Notes: generated from the letters alone by a model not told the origin. Positions 22,690-35,099 are shown, counted from the stretch's first letter. The stretch: 64,000 nt of DNA from Oncomelania hupensis (GCA_036898135.1 CM072512.1:42658944-42722943), one strand, 5' to 3'. A program made the numbers and translations.

Positions 22690-22811
22690 CTGGTTGTTGA
22701 CTTGATCCTCGTCTTTGGCTTAATCCAGGAATAGACAAGAACGCTGAGCGTTGCCCGGTGTTTGGAAGAGACAGTAAATCCATGGTGACCTCCAGAAGCT
22801 TTCAATTGGTC
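22690..22811 (-). CDS. Host gene exon 1 of the coding region (5' UTR end plus 31 codons)
   Basis: On the minus strand a strong pyrimidine tract ending CTTTTTTAG is a textbook acceptor at 22812. The exon has 28 nt of leader, then ATG at 22783-22781 in an excellent Kozak context (GGTCACCATGG). The coding part reads MDLLSLPNTGQRSAFLSIPG... with an RRGSS kinase-type motif, and ends CAACCAG before donor GTAATG, leaving one nt of a codon. That nt joins the next exon to give an uninterrupted frame. The acceptor upstream of the ATG implies a noncoding exon further to the right. Together with exon 2 this gives at least 131 residues. The product is not recognised. Confidence 0.65.
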
Positions 22812-22868
22812 CTAAAAAAGAAAAGGAGAAGAAAGACTGGAAATGAGTGCAGATAATCATGTGTTATG

Positions 22869-22928
22869 ATCCACTACCACTCCACTATCGGGGATCCACT
22901 ACCCCTCCACTATCGGGGATCCACTAAT
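22869..22928. repeat. 25-bp minisatellite, just over two copies
   Basis: Unit atccactaccmctccactat plus cgggg, repeated at 22869 and 22894 with one mismatch, then a partial third copy. Confidence 0.85.
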
Positions 22929-23000
22929 TCTTTCCCAAGCTCCATTCTTATTGGTTAAGGAGCCTATGCAATTACCATAAGATAGAGGGGTTTCAATACA

Positions 23001-23288
23001 AACTATTTGGTGGGGCCGGGTAGCTCAGTTGGTAGAGTGACTTACTAGTAACCGAAAGGTCCCTGGTTCAAATCCCGGATTGGCCAACTATTTGGTGGGG
23101 CCGGGTAGCTCAGTTGGTAGAGTGACTTACTAGTAACCGAAAGGTCCCTGGTTCAAATCCCGGATTGGCCAACGTGTGACAATATTATTTCCCCCTTACT
23201 CTCAACTGGTTCGCTGGAATCAGCATAATATGACCAGTAGTCGCCTATACAATCCGGTGTCGTGTGACTATAATCTACAATTAACAAA
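23001..23288 (+). mobile_element. tRNA-derived SINE family F with a duplicated head
   Basis: The head has an A box (TAGCTCAGTTGG) and a B box (GGTTCAAATCC) and resembles tRNA-Thr around ctagtaa. An 85-bp unit (23001-23085) holding the whole head is repeated exactly at 23086-23170, including 8 flanking bases (aactattt). The body then runs to gtgtgactataatctaca near 23285 and matches the copy at 39781-39981. Confidence 0.85.
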
Positions 23289-23657
23289 CTGTTGCAAACA
23301 CACATGCATGAACTATTCGCTGCTTATTATAAAGAACACAACCGGAACGTTAGTAGTTTTCAAAATTAAAATTAAAGAAACATGTAAATTAAAAAATAAA
23401 ATAGGTAGAGAAAAAAAACTACACCTGACAGACAGATCTAAGAGGACAAAGTTCGTACCTGTACTTTGCTGTACAGCAAAATGGTTCTCAAAGGTTTACT
23501 TGTACAAATTCTTCGTAATCCAGTCCCCAACTGCCGAAAAAAATAATAAAAGGCGCGACAATATTAAACCGCTTTAGAAACGAAAAAACGAAAAAAAAAA
23601 AAAAAAAAAAAAGAACTTCCCTAAGCTTTTAACGAAATACATTACATAGAGAGAATC
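23289..23657. other. Intergenic; poly-A run only
   Basis: A run of about 21 A near 23590-23611. No supported gene, though a 133-codon frame spans part of it. Confidence 0.5.
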
Positions 23658-23994
23658 CTATAATATCCTATAACTCAAAAGTCGTTGGAGCACCACAGAT
23701 GGTCGTTTAACCAGCGTACTCCATCTTTCTCTGTCCTCAGCAACCCCTCATGGCTTCGCCCAGTGTCAAGCCAGTCCATTCTCGAATGTTGTCCCCCCAC
23801 CTCTTTTTCTTTCTCCCTCTTCTTCTGCCTCTTTGCACCGTGCCATGTAGGATGGTCTTTGCAAGGCCTGACGCTCTGGTGGCGCGGCCATACCATCGAG
23901 TTTCCGTTTCTTCACCACTGTGTTGTCCAGTGGTTTGTGTGATGGTCTTTCGGACTTCGTCGCTGGTGATGTGCTGGGTATAGGAAATGCCCAG
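23658..23994 (-). pseudogene. LINE copy e (minus strand)
   Basis: Starts at a short tatcctat tail and carries the familiar ORF2 C-terminal sequence to about 23994, with a deletion near ccactgtgttgtccag. Confidence 0.8.
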
Positions 23995-24339
23995 AAACCT
24001 TTTTTTCCCTTTAAATCTGCTGTTGTTTTTTCTTCTTCATCTTTGAGCTCTCTGTCTTCTTCTAGATACAATATTGTCTAAATGGTATTTACCACACTAA
24101 TGTTTTCATTGCACAGAGCGTAAGACAAATGTGTCAGTTCCAATATGAAGCGCTGGAGTCGCGTATGTGTATGAATGGTTCGGGCCTGCGCTAATACATT
24201 GTTGTATTCTGTGTAAAATAACAAAATAGATGCTGTTACTCCAACTGCTAAACAGTCGATTTTTTCCCCACTTTTAAAGTATTATGCACTGTATAAAAAG
24301 TACAAGTACATAGTCCACAACCAAATAAGTAGCTTATTA
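23995..24339. other. Intergenic; nothing recognised
   Basis: No supported feature. Confidence 0.5.
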
Positions 24340-24860
24340 GATCTGGTGTTTTAAGATCTGAAACGTCATGAAAATCCTATTTTGTTTCATGCAGTCAATC
24401 AATATTTCATTTATTATCTGTTCATACATTCAGATTACATTAGATTATATTAGGCATTAAAAATAACAACCGCAATCAAATCTACTTTGACCATTTCATT
24501 TTACGTAGCCTAGTAGTTGTAATGTTTTTAAGATCTTCAACGTCCTGAAAATCCTGCTTTTTGGTATTTCATTGTAAGTAGCTATGCAACCCTAGTGTTT
24601 TAAGATCTAAAACGTCCTGAAAATCCTACTTCGACTATTTTATTTTTAAGTAGCCTAGTTGTTGTAGTGTGTTTAGGATCTTCAGTGGCCTGAAAATCCT
24701 ACATTGAGTATTTTATTTTAAGTAACCACGCAGTCATAATGTTTTAAGATCTAAAACGTCCTGAAAATCCAACTTTGACTGTTTTATTTAAAAGTAGACT
24801 AGTAGTTCTAGAGTTTTAGATCTGAAACGTACTTAAAATTATACTTTGGCTATTTCATAT
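24340..24860. repeat. Degenerate satellite-like array, unit about 70 bp
   Basis: The core aagatctaaaacgtcctgaa recurs with changes near 24351, 24531, 24602, 24677, 24744 and 24817, usually followed by aatccta...tttgactattttattt. The spacing of adjacent full units is roughly 67-75 bp. Confidence 0.8.
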
Positions 24861-25184
24861 TCCCTCAGTTTTGCCTTCGGAGAATACTACTTTCTGCATG
24901 TACCTGTGTTCAACACAAACGCGTGTCTCCATCTTGTTCGATAATCAACCGGACGTCCTTTTGCTCATATATAGCTTAGAAAAGTGTTATACCGTTTTCA
25001 GTAACAACATAGAATACAGCCAATCATATAATTAATATGCTCCTCCTTATCGATGTGTTTTTTAGTACCAAATTATGGGTCAAAGACGCCCCCTTGTGCG
25101 AAAGTGACATTGTAGATTACAACTCTTTGTCAATGTCGACATAGTAGTAGTAGTGGTAGTATTTTATTTAATATATTTTTTTAA
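24861..25184. other. Intergenic; nothing recognised
   Basis: A short (TAG)n-like patch near 25143. No gene. Confidence 0.5.
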
Positions 25185-25499
25185 AACAACTTTATTATCA
25201 CCGAGGTGAAATTCGGGCACTTTCATTTTCGAAAGCGCTTTATCCAAGGTACATGCTGGGTGTGTTCTTGTCACCGGCATTCACCCGTCTAGGACATGAG
25301 CGTCAGGATCTTTAAAGTCTGTTATAATGGAATGCATGCGACACAGACTAGACCTCGGTTTATACTCTCATCCGAAGGAGTAGGAAACGGGAGTAAAGTT
25401 TCTTTCCCAAGGACACAAAACAATGCCCCGGCCTGGGCTCGAACCCGGGACCTTCAGATCCGCAAGCCAACGCTCTAACCACTCGGCCACCGCGCCTCT
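25185..25499 (-). mobile_element. SINE family D, copy with complete head
   Basis: On the minus strand the head has A box GGTGGCCGAGTGG and B box GGGTTCGAGCCC, resembling a class II (Leu or Ser) tRNA. The body matches 38981-39404, 12906-13022 and 48688-48786. Confidence 0.85.
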
Positions 25500-25500
25500 C

Positions 25501-25587
<87 letters not shown>

Positions 25588-25648
25588 CAGTAACAAAACA
25601 CAACAACAATAATAAAAATAATACTAATAATATAATATCTAATAATAA

Positions 25649-25689
<41 letters not shown>

Positions 25690-25690
25690 A
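25500..25690. repeat. (AGT)n and (AAT)n microsatellites
   Basis: (AGT)n at 25501-25587, directly against the SINE head, and (AAT)n at 25652-25688. Confidence 0.95.
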
Positions 25691-26287
25691 GATTCACATA
25701 GTGCGCATATCCCATGGTACAATGTGATTCGTAACGCCTCTCCCTCCCCTCATCCATTCCCCTCCTCTCTCTTTCTCTCTCTCACACACACAAAGACACA
25801 ATACAACACACGCAATAAATAGGCAATTATATTCATATTACACAGCATAAAAAAAATTATTGCCGTATACAACAAGCTTTCCATTTTAACAATGTCTTCT
25901 CGGCAACAGAATGTAAAGGGAAATGTTTCCCAACTGCAAAAACGTTTGAAAGTGTAAACCGCATTTCGAACAGTTACGAAGTACAAATCAATGCAGCACT
26001 ATATGAATGCAATATGGGTGGTCACGATGGGTTCCATGATAAACAGATTTCCAAGCCAAATCTGTCCCAGAAGCCATATTTTCAACAGCACCATAATATA
26101 CACGACATTTCACAATATTATATAAATTCTGCGTTTGCCGATGCTCTTTGAAACAGAATTGAGATAAGGTGTTTTGTTTCTTAAAGTGTATTCCGTCGGC
26201 CTCATAACAATTATGAATTTCGGTTCAGTTATTCTGGAGATAAAGTTAAAAAGTGTGTTTTAAACACACACACAAAACATGAATTTC
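25691..26287. other. Intergenic; nothing recognised
   Basis: No supported feature. Confidence 0.5.
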
Positions 26288-26816
26288 GGACCGACGGTAA
26301 GGCTGCTGCTCTCCCTTGTCATCTCCATCTTCCTATATGCTTGCGAAACATGGATCCTCACAGCAGATCTCCAACGAAGAATACAAAGCATGGAGATGAG
26401 GTGCTACAGAAGACTTCTGGGCATTTCTTATACCCAGCACATCACCAACGACGAAGTCCGACAGACCATCACACAAGCCATTGGACAACACGATGACCTG
26501 CTCACAGTGGTGAAGAAACGGAAACTCCGAAGGTATGGCCACTTCACCAGATCATATCAAGTCTTGCAAAGACCATCCTGCAAGGCACAGTGCAAGGAGG
26601 TAGAAGAAGAGGGAGACCGAAAAAGAGGTGGGAGGACAACATTCGAGAATGGACTGGTTTGACACTGAGCGAAACAATCAGGGTTGCTGAGGACAGGGAA
26701 AGATGGAGTACCCTGGTTAAACGATCATCTGCGGTGCCCCTACGACCTCCGAGTTACGGGAGAGGATAGGATAGGACAGGATAGGATAGGATAGGATAGG
26801 ATAGGATAGGATAGGA
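26288..26816 (+). pseudogene. LINE copy f with a long (GGATA)n tail
   Basis: Begins in the ORF2 C-terminal region at acggtaaggctgctgc and runs to the tail at 26765-26815, about ten GGATA-type units, the clearest 3' tail in the window. A small insertion after accagatcat shifts the frame. Confidence 0.85.
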
Positions 26817-27162
26817 GCGACAGACTGACTGACAAACGGACAGCTACTGACGGATGCCCCATCATTAAAAATTGCTGTATACCAAAACTTTAAAATTTAA
26901 AAAAACTTGTCACTTTCTAAAAAAAATAGTTTTTAGCAAAACGTGTTTAACAAAAAAATTATTTTAGTGACCTTGACCTTTGCGGTAGAATAAATTTGTG
27001 CAGGCACGGGAGGCAAGCCACTAAAAAAAAGGTAATATTCCTACAAAGGTGGGTTAAAATCCGTTCATTTGTGTTTGAGATATGGCTTCCAACGACATTT
27101 ATTTCGTTCTGATTTCTGCCCGACTATTTCAAAGTATTTCCAGACATGTATGGAGGTAGGAA
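26817..27162 (+). repeat. Interspersed repeat family C, copy 2
   Basis: Matches 9625-9967 and starts exactly where the LINE tail ends, so the LINE may have inserted at or in this repeat. Confidence 0.7.
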
Positions 27163-28341
27163 AATGGTTAGAGTCATAGGCGTTTTCACTGTCCTTTTCT
27201 TCCCCATACCACCGCTATACACACCCTTCAAATTGATAATATAGTTCTCTTGTTCATTTTCAGCAGAGGTCATAAAATGTGAACTGGGTCTTGAATCCCC
27301 AAACGCTTGCAGATAAAAAAGAAGAAGCTTCTATTTTACTGACAAAGCCTAACCTAAACTCATGAAAAGTAGCAAACAGGCAAGACCTATTCTGAATAGA
27401 ATTGCCTTGAATAATCTTTATTATCTCGTGCCTAGATGAACATGTATATGAAAGAAACCAGAAAATAACCAATAGATGTAATCCGAAGTCAGTCAGTCTA
27501 TTTATTACTGGAGTAACTTAAATTCGTATTTTTGAATATCTCTATCATCAAGTTAAAGTGTGTAACATGCGAATTTACATTATGGACCCCGGTAAAATAT
27601 GAGGATATTGAAAGATCAAGATATGGTCCTCCATCTTCGAGTCGTAGCCTGTAATTTAGGATCATATATACGGGTCCATAAAATAAGATTTCAAAAAAAG
27701 ATTATATTCTCTGCTTTGAAAACTGTGACGTTCTCTTCAAGGAAAGAAAGATACTCTCGAACATTAAGTATTTATGTTGGAAATACCTATTGATAGAAAA
27801 ATAGGCCTGCAAATTGTTCACTCCAAGTTACGATTGATGTTTCTTTCCTTTTATCTTTTCAATATTCAAGGTGATTTGTATACGTATTCGCATATATTCA
27901 ACGGTTCTCCTTGCATATTTGTAACGGTAAAACGTGTGCCGTTGGTTCCTTAATGTGTACACTTAGCATTCAAAAGCTTTATGCTCACACAAAAATGTTA
28001 GTCTTTCATTGCAGGGAATCCTGTTGAATGTCTTCTTTTTCCTAACATAATACTCTGTCATTCATATTCCACAAATGGTGTAGGCTAAATACCAAATAAA
28101 TTCAGAACTATAAGATGTAGATATTTTTCCGTCCTGTATACGACTAACAGTAAATTATTGAAGGAACAGTGCAAGTTCAAGAACGAATTTAGGCGGTTTT
28201 AAAATTCTTCTGTGGCTAAAATGGAGGAGTGTGTTTCCTTTCTTCAGTTTATAAATGATTGGACGTTTAATCCAGTTAATAGAACTCTTTCAGTAGCTCC
28301 AAGACGTAGAAGGTCCACAGCCTTTCAATTTTCATGTCATG
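27163..28341. other. Intergenic; nothing recognised
   Basis: About 1.2 kb of AT-rich sequence without a supported gene, RNA or repeat boundary. Confidence 0.5.
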
Positions 28342-28512
28342 TGAGACAGAAAAAGAGGTGGGAGGACAACATTCGAGTATAGACTGGCTTGACACTGAGC
28401 GAAGCCATGAGGGTTGCTGAGATCAGAGAAAGATGGAGTATGCTGGTTAAACGATCATCTGTGGTGCCCCAAATGACCTTCGAGTTACGGGAAAAAATAG
28501 GATAGAATAGTG
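28342..28512 (+). pseudogene. LINE copy g (short 3' fragment)
   Basis: Only the last 170 bp of the LINE, from agacagaaaaagaggtggga to a degenerate tail aataggatagaatag. Confidence 0.8.
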
Positions 28513-28677
28513 TGCCAAGACGACATTTACAACAAAAATTGGCAGTGCGTTTACATGTAAACACACAAACAAACAAACAAACAAACTGACTTTAAGAAGC
28601 TTTAGTATAATTATTCCTCTCTATGTTTCCACCACTCTCATCAGCACCACCAAAGCACCACGAAAAACAAAATCATG

Positions 28678-28985
<308 letters not shown>

Positions 28986-29487
28986 TAAAAAACATGAATA
29001 TAAATAATCATCACCACCAGCAACAAACTATAACAAAATAACAACAATGAGTATCTGCGCCATCACATTTAAGTATTCGTAATCAACAGTAGCAGTAACA
29101 ACAACAGCTTTTACATTTGTATTTACTTTGTATTTACTTTCTTTTTTTCTACTTTTTTTTTTTTGGGGGGGGGTGGAGGGGGATGGGGGGGTAACTCACC
29201 AGAATCTGCATTCACAAGCACTTGTCACCTCGATTTGGGTTTAAAATGACCGCACTTGGCATACTTTGGGTACCGTAAATAGTCACGGTTCGATTAACGA
29301 CGCTCAATAGTCCTGTCCTATCTGCCTCTATTGTCCAATGTATTCCAAAAACGTGTTTTTTTAAAAGTCACCGTCCCTTTCTCTCTTTTGTTTGCAAACA
29401 CCAAAGAGAATGACTGAGATAAGGCGCGGCGAAAAGAGAAACAATATACACCGCAACCACAAAAATATATACAATTGAAACTAAGCT
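28986..29487. other. Intergenic; G-rich patch
   Basis: A t-run followed by ggggggggggtggagggggat at about 29164-29191. Otherwise nothing recognised. Confidence 0.5.
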
Positions 29488-29965
29488 TGTGACCAAGTCA
29501 AATATCTCCATTGTTCTTTCAATTTTTGAGCATAGAAATTTGGCCCCTATAATGGTGTTTAACTTTTTCACGACGAAAACGATTGTACTTCAAAATCATG
29601 CAGCTGTGAACAAGTCCAATATTTACATTGTTTTGTTTTCACCTTTTGATGTAGAAATGTGGACAGAACACTGGTTTTTAAATGTTTAACGACGAAAACG
29701 AAGCTAACTCTTTAAATTATGTAGTTGTGAACAAGTCACAATTTTCCATTGTTCTTTAACTTTTTTTGTTAATAAATATGGCAAGAATACTGGTTTATAA
29801 ACTTTTGAAGACGAAAACGACGGTACCTCCTTAAATCATGTAGATGTGAACAAGTTAAATATTTTCATTGTTCTTTAATTTTTTTTAAATGTAGAAATGT
29901 AGCCAGAATGCTTTTTTTTAAACAGTATATCGAAGAAAACGACGGTTCACCTTCAGATCATGGTA
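29488..29965. repeat. Degenerate tandem array, four units of about 118-120 bp
   Basis: Each unit begins gtgaacaagtc-like (near 29488, 29607, 29728, 29847) and holds ccattgttcttt, agaaat, ctggttttta-like and cgacgaaaacga blocks in the same order. Confidence 0.85.
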
Positions 29966-30707
29966 CGAATAACAACCTTAAGTAAGCAATATTTAAACAG
30001 ACACACGCTCGAGGTTCAACTTCCTTCGATGCTTAAAATCCGTAAGCCAAGTAAAGCTTTGGGAGCCCGGGACTGACTGCCACACCGCGCAATAAAAATC
30101 TCCTGTATTATTATTAGATAGAGCTATGGAATTAAAATGAAGCGCTGTATAAATATACAGGTTCCGTTTAGACGTGTTCCCGCTTGGGGAGGAAACTCCA
30201 CCCAATGACCGAATGCTATGGAAGTTTATGCATGTTTGTTAATATGAAATTGAAAGACCTGGTCAGCATTGCAATGCAACCGTAGCACAGTATTGGAATT
30301 CTGACAACTGGAAAAAAGGAAAAAATAGTATTCCCAAAAGCCAACAATTTTCTGCACGGTTTTGAATTGCATAGCTGGTGTGAAAGTAAAATCAAATAAA
30401 GTCTGTGCCCTTTCAACACTGGCACCAAGGATAACTCCATCTAAACTAGGAACACCTGAGTTGTTAGCCCCTCTTTCTAATCGTTTTATGGAGTTGAACT
30501 GTGCAATTTCCTCCTATGCTTAACCCCTCTGTTTTCTTTTCAACCGCACCCTTTCAGACAGTAAAAAAGGGACGCCCCGCATTAACCTTTCAGATGAAGC
30601 AATTAAATCCCCGAGAAAGAACAAACTTTCGCATTAAAAACACCTACATAACCAATGGTTTAATTTGTTGGTGTTTTACGTTTCCGAGTGCTGTTGTTCA
30701 CGGGTAA
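29966..30707. other. Intergenic; nothing recognised
   Basis: No supported feature. Confidence 0.5.
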
Positions 30708-30712
30708 GACTG

Positions 30713-31362
30713 TGTTACACGAATCGTGGGTCGATTCAGCCCCGATGCTTGAATCTTTTGATAAGTGTAACTCCAATTCGTAATCCACGCAGCCTTTTCA
30801 CTCAGCAACAAGGCAGGAGTCGTCGTATAAAGTTTTCCAACTTTATTCAGCAAACACCAACAACTGCATACGAGCTCGTTTTCCGAACAAAACACTCATC
30901 TAGCAAACAGAAAGTGCATTACTTATAAAGGCTCTCAACCATGTAGACAAAAGTGGTGTTTCACCCGTCCCCTATACGCTTATGTGTTCGGGGACGTTAA
31001 TCTATAAAACTAACTAACTAGACCATCTCGGAACATTCCAGAACGACGCAATCAACTCCCAATTGGGAAAAAAACAACTCACTGGAACTACGCACTGTTT
31101 TATGTCATAGAACGTTCCACAGTTCAGAAGATGCGACTAGCTTTCGCCCGATAGATCTGGAACTTTCGACGGATAATAAAAAAGTAATTCTAAAAAGTCC
31201 TCAACGCGACTACATCACTATCGACCGACGAAAAATATCAGCATTATACAAGGCCTTTTTACCAACAGCCCCAGAATCAAATCAAAGGTAAAAATACACA
31301 AAATTAATGCACGCTATTATTGCACGTTTTGCAAAACAAAATGCTCGTAACCATCGGCAACA
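30713..31362. mobile_element. Probable solo LTR (650 bp) with 5-bp target duplication
   Basis: Termini TGTTACACG and CGGCAACA give the TG...CA ends with TGTT/AACA inversion. The 5 bases gactg lie directly outside both ends (30708-30712 and 31363-31367), as expected after LTR element insertion and LTR-LTR recombination. Orientation is not fixed. It is not similar by eye to the three longer LTRs in the window. Confidence 0.65.
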
Positions 31363-31522
31363 GACTGAAAAACAACAATAACAAAATCACCTCACACCAA
31401 CAGTTTTATATTTTGTTTGAAGTTTTCGACTTCTGCTATTCACGGAAGTGAGGACAAATATGCACGCAGTGTGAAATCGATTGCTTGTATGTACTTTATG
31501 AGTCTGTATGTAAGCCTACTTG

Positions 31523-31569
31523 TGTGTGTGTGTGTGTGTGTGTGGGTGTGTGTGTGGGTGTGTGCGAAT

Positions 31570-31616
<47 letters not shown>

Positions 31617-31690
31617 AATATATAAATATTTTTCGTATCGTATCCTATCGTATTGTATCGTTTTGTATCGTTTCGTATCCTATCGTATGG
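31523..31690. repeat. (GT)n, (TA)n and a pentanucleotide (TATCG/TATCC) run
   Basis: GT-rich at 31523-31609, then atatataaatata, then tcgtatcctatcgtattg-like 5-bp repeats at about 31634-31688. The last resembles the LINE tail motif but no LINE body adjoins. Confidence 0.9.
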
Positions 31691-31715
31691 CAAGCGTTTT
31701 AACGTGTTCCCATCG

Positions 31716-31988
31716 CAGTGGCGTAGCTAGGGGAGGGGGAGGGGGAGGGGGTCCAAATTCGAAAGTCGCCCCGGGCCCCCACTTGAGGAGTGTCCGAAAA
31801 AATTTTATACATTAAATATTAAATATTACGCCACAGCCATGTAATCTTGCTATTCGTACGTAGTTATATAAGTTTAAACTTATATAATTATTAAGTACAT
31901 TATCTCATGTCATGATGTCGAATGTCAAAATGCAAGGGCACCAAAAGAGGCCAAGCCCCGGGCCCCCAAATCCCTAGCAACGCCACTA
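31716..31988. mobile_element. Non-autonomous hAT-like DNA transposon (MITE, 273 bp)
   Basis: An exact 8-bp duplication TCCCATCG flanks the element (31708-31715 and 31989-31996). Ends are inverted: CAGTGGCGTAGCTAGGG at the left and TAGTGGCGTTGCTAGGG read inward from the right. Inside, gggcccccacttg and ccgggcccccaa extend the inverted structure. No coding capacity. Confidence 0.85.
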
Positions 31989-31996
31989 TCCCATCG

Positions 31997-32460
31997 TCAA
32001 GAAAAATGTAGGGCCTATATAAAACCGATTATTACTAATAGAAAACACAAATTATTGACGATGTATAATTTTCCAAATGTTAAGTATGAAGCAGATGGTA
32101 AACATTCCAGCGTCTTCCAATCTTGATATGAAATATAAACAGAATCGATTATTACTTATGGAAAGAACAATAATTATTGACTATGTTTAATGTATAATAT
32201 ACAATGTGTAAAATGTTCAATATAAAAAGAAGACGGCAAGCGTTCCAGCTTGTTAACATCGTCAGGAGAAATGTAACTACAAAATCTAGTACTACTAATG
32301 GAAAAAACTTTTGTTTTTAAATTTTTAATTTCAAACATTCTAGAAAATACGCATAACACGCAAACTCTTAAGTATGAAAGTATACAGCAATCATTCCAAG
32401 GTGTTTCAATCGTCACGGAAAATGTATATAAAATCGTTATTGCTTATGAATTGGTAATTA
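31997..32460. repeat. Degenerate tandem array, units of roughly 115-140 bp
   Basis: Repeated themes: ccatcgtcaagaaaaatgta, cgattattact...tatggaaa, attattgac.atgt.taat and aagcgttccag. The MITE at 31716 inserted at the start of this array. Confidence 0.7.
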
Positions 32461-32820
32461 CATCGTAATAAACTATATGTAGACATGTTTGTCATCCTTC
32501 TCGGAGACCTACTGTTCGCTTTGCCTTGCGTTGTTTATCACTACTCGGTCAACGCGCGGGTGTTTAAGATACTTTGGCAGCTCTTTGGGCTGCTCACTGC
32601 GCTATAAAAAAAAAAGTTCGTTTTGAATTGAACAGCCCAACCGTGTTGCTTTCCCTTACATGCACCGGCACTGCTAAGCTACATTAACAATACAGTATGG
32701 CTACCTTTCATTTTGTTAATATGCTAATGACTACAATACATGAAATCGATAGTAATGGGGGTAGAAATCTACACCTATACATTAATTACCCGCTCTCTGC
32801 TTCGGTAGAGAATTCAATAC

Positions 32821-34290
32821 TAAAATCCGACGACCCGTAAAAATGGATTCGAACTGCAGCATGTATTCACACATACACTTATTGTATTTGCTTACAAAAG
32901 ACATATAAATCAAGAAGTTTGTTTGCTTGTTTGTTTTAAATCTGAGAAATCGATACGATACGATGCGATCATTTCTTGCCAATTAAAAGCTTTACAAGGA
33001 AAGAGCCCTGGTAGCCTACAGGTGGCAACGTCACAGCCAGCAAATAAGTAAACAAGTAGTCTATATATATATACAAGCAATCGCTTTCACACTGCATGAA
33101 ATCTCACATTCACACCCGTAAAAAGCAGAGCTCAATATTTAAAATGGCAATAGACCTACTAAGAAAACTGCACAAAAAAGCCCAGGAATACACCCGAACA
33201 CTAACCCCCACCACGCCCACCCATTACCTCCCTCCCCTTCACACACCATACACACACACCCCCCCTCCACACACACACAGAGGCCTATATGTAGACTTGT
33301 TCTGGCGAAATTAGAACAGGCACATAGATCACAAAGAGTATTAACACAAAATAATTGAGTTTAACATTGAAAAATCACTTAAACTAGCAATATTGAATAC
33401 TAAAAACCCTACGAAACCTGATCATGGAGTCAAACTGCCGCTGCACTTATTCACGCACAGACTTATTCCAATTTGCTAAGATTTGTCACGTAGATTAAGT
33501 CAAGATAAATAAAAACAAATTAATGGACATCCCGTTTCGACATTGAAAAGTCACGTATTATTATGACAAAATAGTTTATTACTAAAACCCGAACAAACAT
33601 GAACATTGATTCAAACTACAGCATGCACTTACTCCTCTTTGCTAAGGTTCGTCACACAGATTAAGATAAGTAAAACCAGAAAAATATAGCTGTTGCGTTT
33701 CGACATTGAAAAATCACCTTTTCACACTAAACCCTGAGAATAGATTCAAACTGCTGCAACTATCATACGCACACTTATTCATCTTTATTTACAGATGACA
33801 CACAGAGATCAACAAGAGTAAAAACTATTAAAGATTGCGTCTAACATAACACAATCCAAGAAAGACTCAAATTCGACGCAGAATGTAAATAGATTCAAAC
33901 TGTTGCACTTATTAACACAAACACTTATTCATATTTAGACTACTTACAACCGACATGGAGATTAAAGAAAAGTGTAAGAGTGTAAAAAGAAGCAAAAACT
34001 CATGAGACATTGCAATTCTACAAAGAAAAATCTAGCATTTAACAATCCAAAGAATATTACAAAACCCGACGAAGCATGAAAATGGAATCGATCTGTTGCA
34101 CTTACAATTTCTTTGAAATGTCATGTAGATCAAGAGCCTCAAAACGTTTCAAAGATATGCAATATAGTGTTTCGACATTGACAAATCACGCATGTCACGA
34201 TCCAACAATCAAAGTGGATATACAAAACGAGAGATCCAGCGAAGCGTCACAATGTATGTGCGTACGTATTGTATGTTATCAGGCGATCAA
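32821..34290. repeat. Degenerate tandem array, units of about 140-180 bp
   Basis: Repeated blocks: gattcaaactg..gca, cacttattca, gctaagatttgtcac, agattaag and tttcgacattgaaaaatcac, seen near 32842, 33424, 33606, 33735, 33890 and 34083. A CA/C-rich segment interrupts it at about 33190-33280. Confidence 0.7.
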
Positions 34291-34577
34291 TCTTTATTGT
34301 TTATACTTTCATGTTCTCCGTTTTCAAAGGCGTTTACAAACTAACATCGCAGCCTGGAACGACCTACCATAATGTTGTAAGCAATCCACAGCGGCACGGC
34401 ACATGCGATAATGGCGTGGATATGAGCAGACCTAACACCCTCAAATAATGTTTATTTAATATGGGCGATGCGTGAAAATATTGTATTCCTCTTTTCTTCT
34501 ATGATGTGTTACAAGTTTTTTCTTTAGTAAGACGTTACAGTGTTACGGAATAGACATCTAGATATGGAGATATAAAT

Positions 34578-35032
34578 GGGCTTCGGTTTCCCTATTTGTA
34601 CCCCCGTTGGGGCGCCGGGGGTTTCAATATAAATAGTATCCCCACTTTCTGGAAATTTAGTGCTTTAAATTCCCACTGTCGCTGTCTTTCTCATTTGCTC
34701 TTTCTCATTCCTGCTCTGTTCTATCAATCTGCTATACTATCTTCTTCTTCGCTAGACCAGTCACCTACCTTTTTTCTTGAAAACTCTTCCGGGACAAGAC
34801 TCCTTATTTGTGTGTGAGGTCTGTTGGATGAGCTTGGGAATATTGGACGCTTTCTGCCAGGTGGTCACTATGGCTGGAATGTCTTTATTGTAAAGTGACT
34901 GGCTGGTGGAGAGCTTTCAGTTTTACCACTAGGGTTGTTTCAGCAGATCTTTTATGCGGATCAGGGGTTGTTCGGTCCTGATTTGGCTCGGAAGAGTCCT
35001 AAAGCAATAATCATGTAATGTAATGTAATCCC
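34578..35032 (+). repeat. Interspersed repeat family A, copy with left end
   Basis: Matches 45125-45745 with an internal deletion around the tgatgtttatattc segment. Ends in a (ATGTA)n-like tail. Confidence 0.75.
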
Positions 35033-35099
35033 TATTTGTGTGGACAACATAGCACGCCTTAGAGGTTCAAAATGACACGGATTTCACGGACAACAAGAA

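Noticed and set aside
23013..23085. Functional tRNA-Thr gene
   Set aside because: The anticodon and acceptor stems do not pair properly, the unit is duplicated, and the same head is joined to a SINE body at 39781-39981.
23176..23577. 133-codon plus-strand frame after the SINE
   Set aside because: It begins in the SINE body and continues into AT-rich lysine-heavy sequence with no domain or splice support.
31634..31688. LINE tail (TATCC)n on the minus strand
   Set aside because: No LINE body adjoins on either side; it is probably an independent pentanucleotide repeat.
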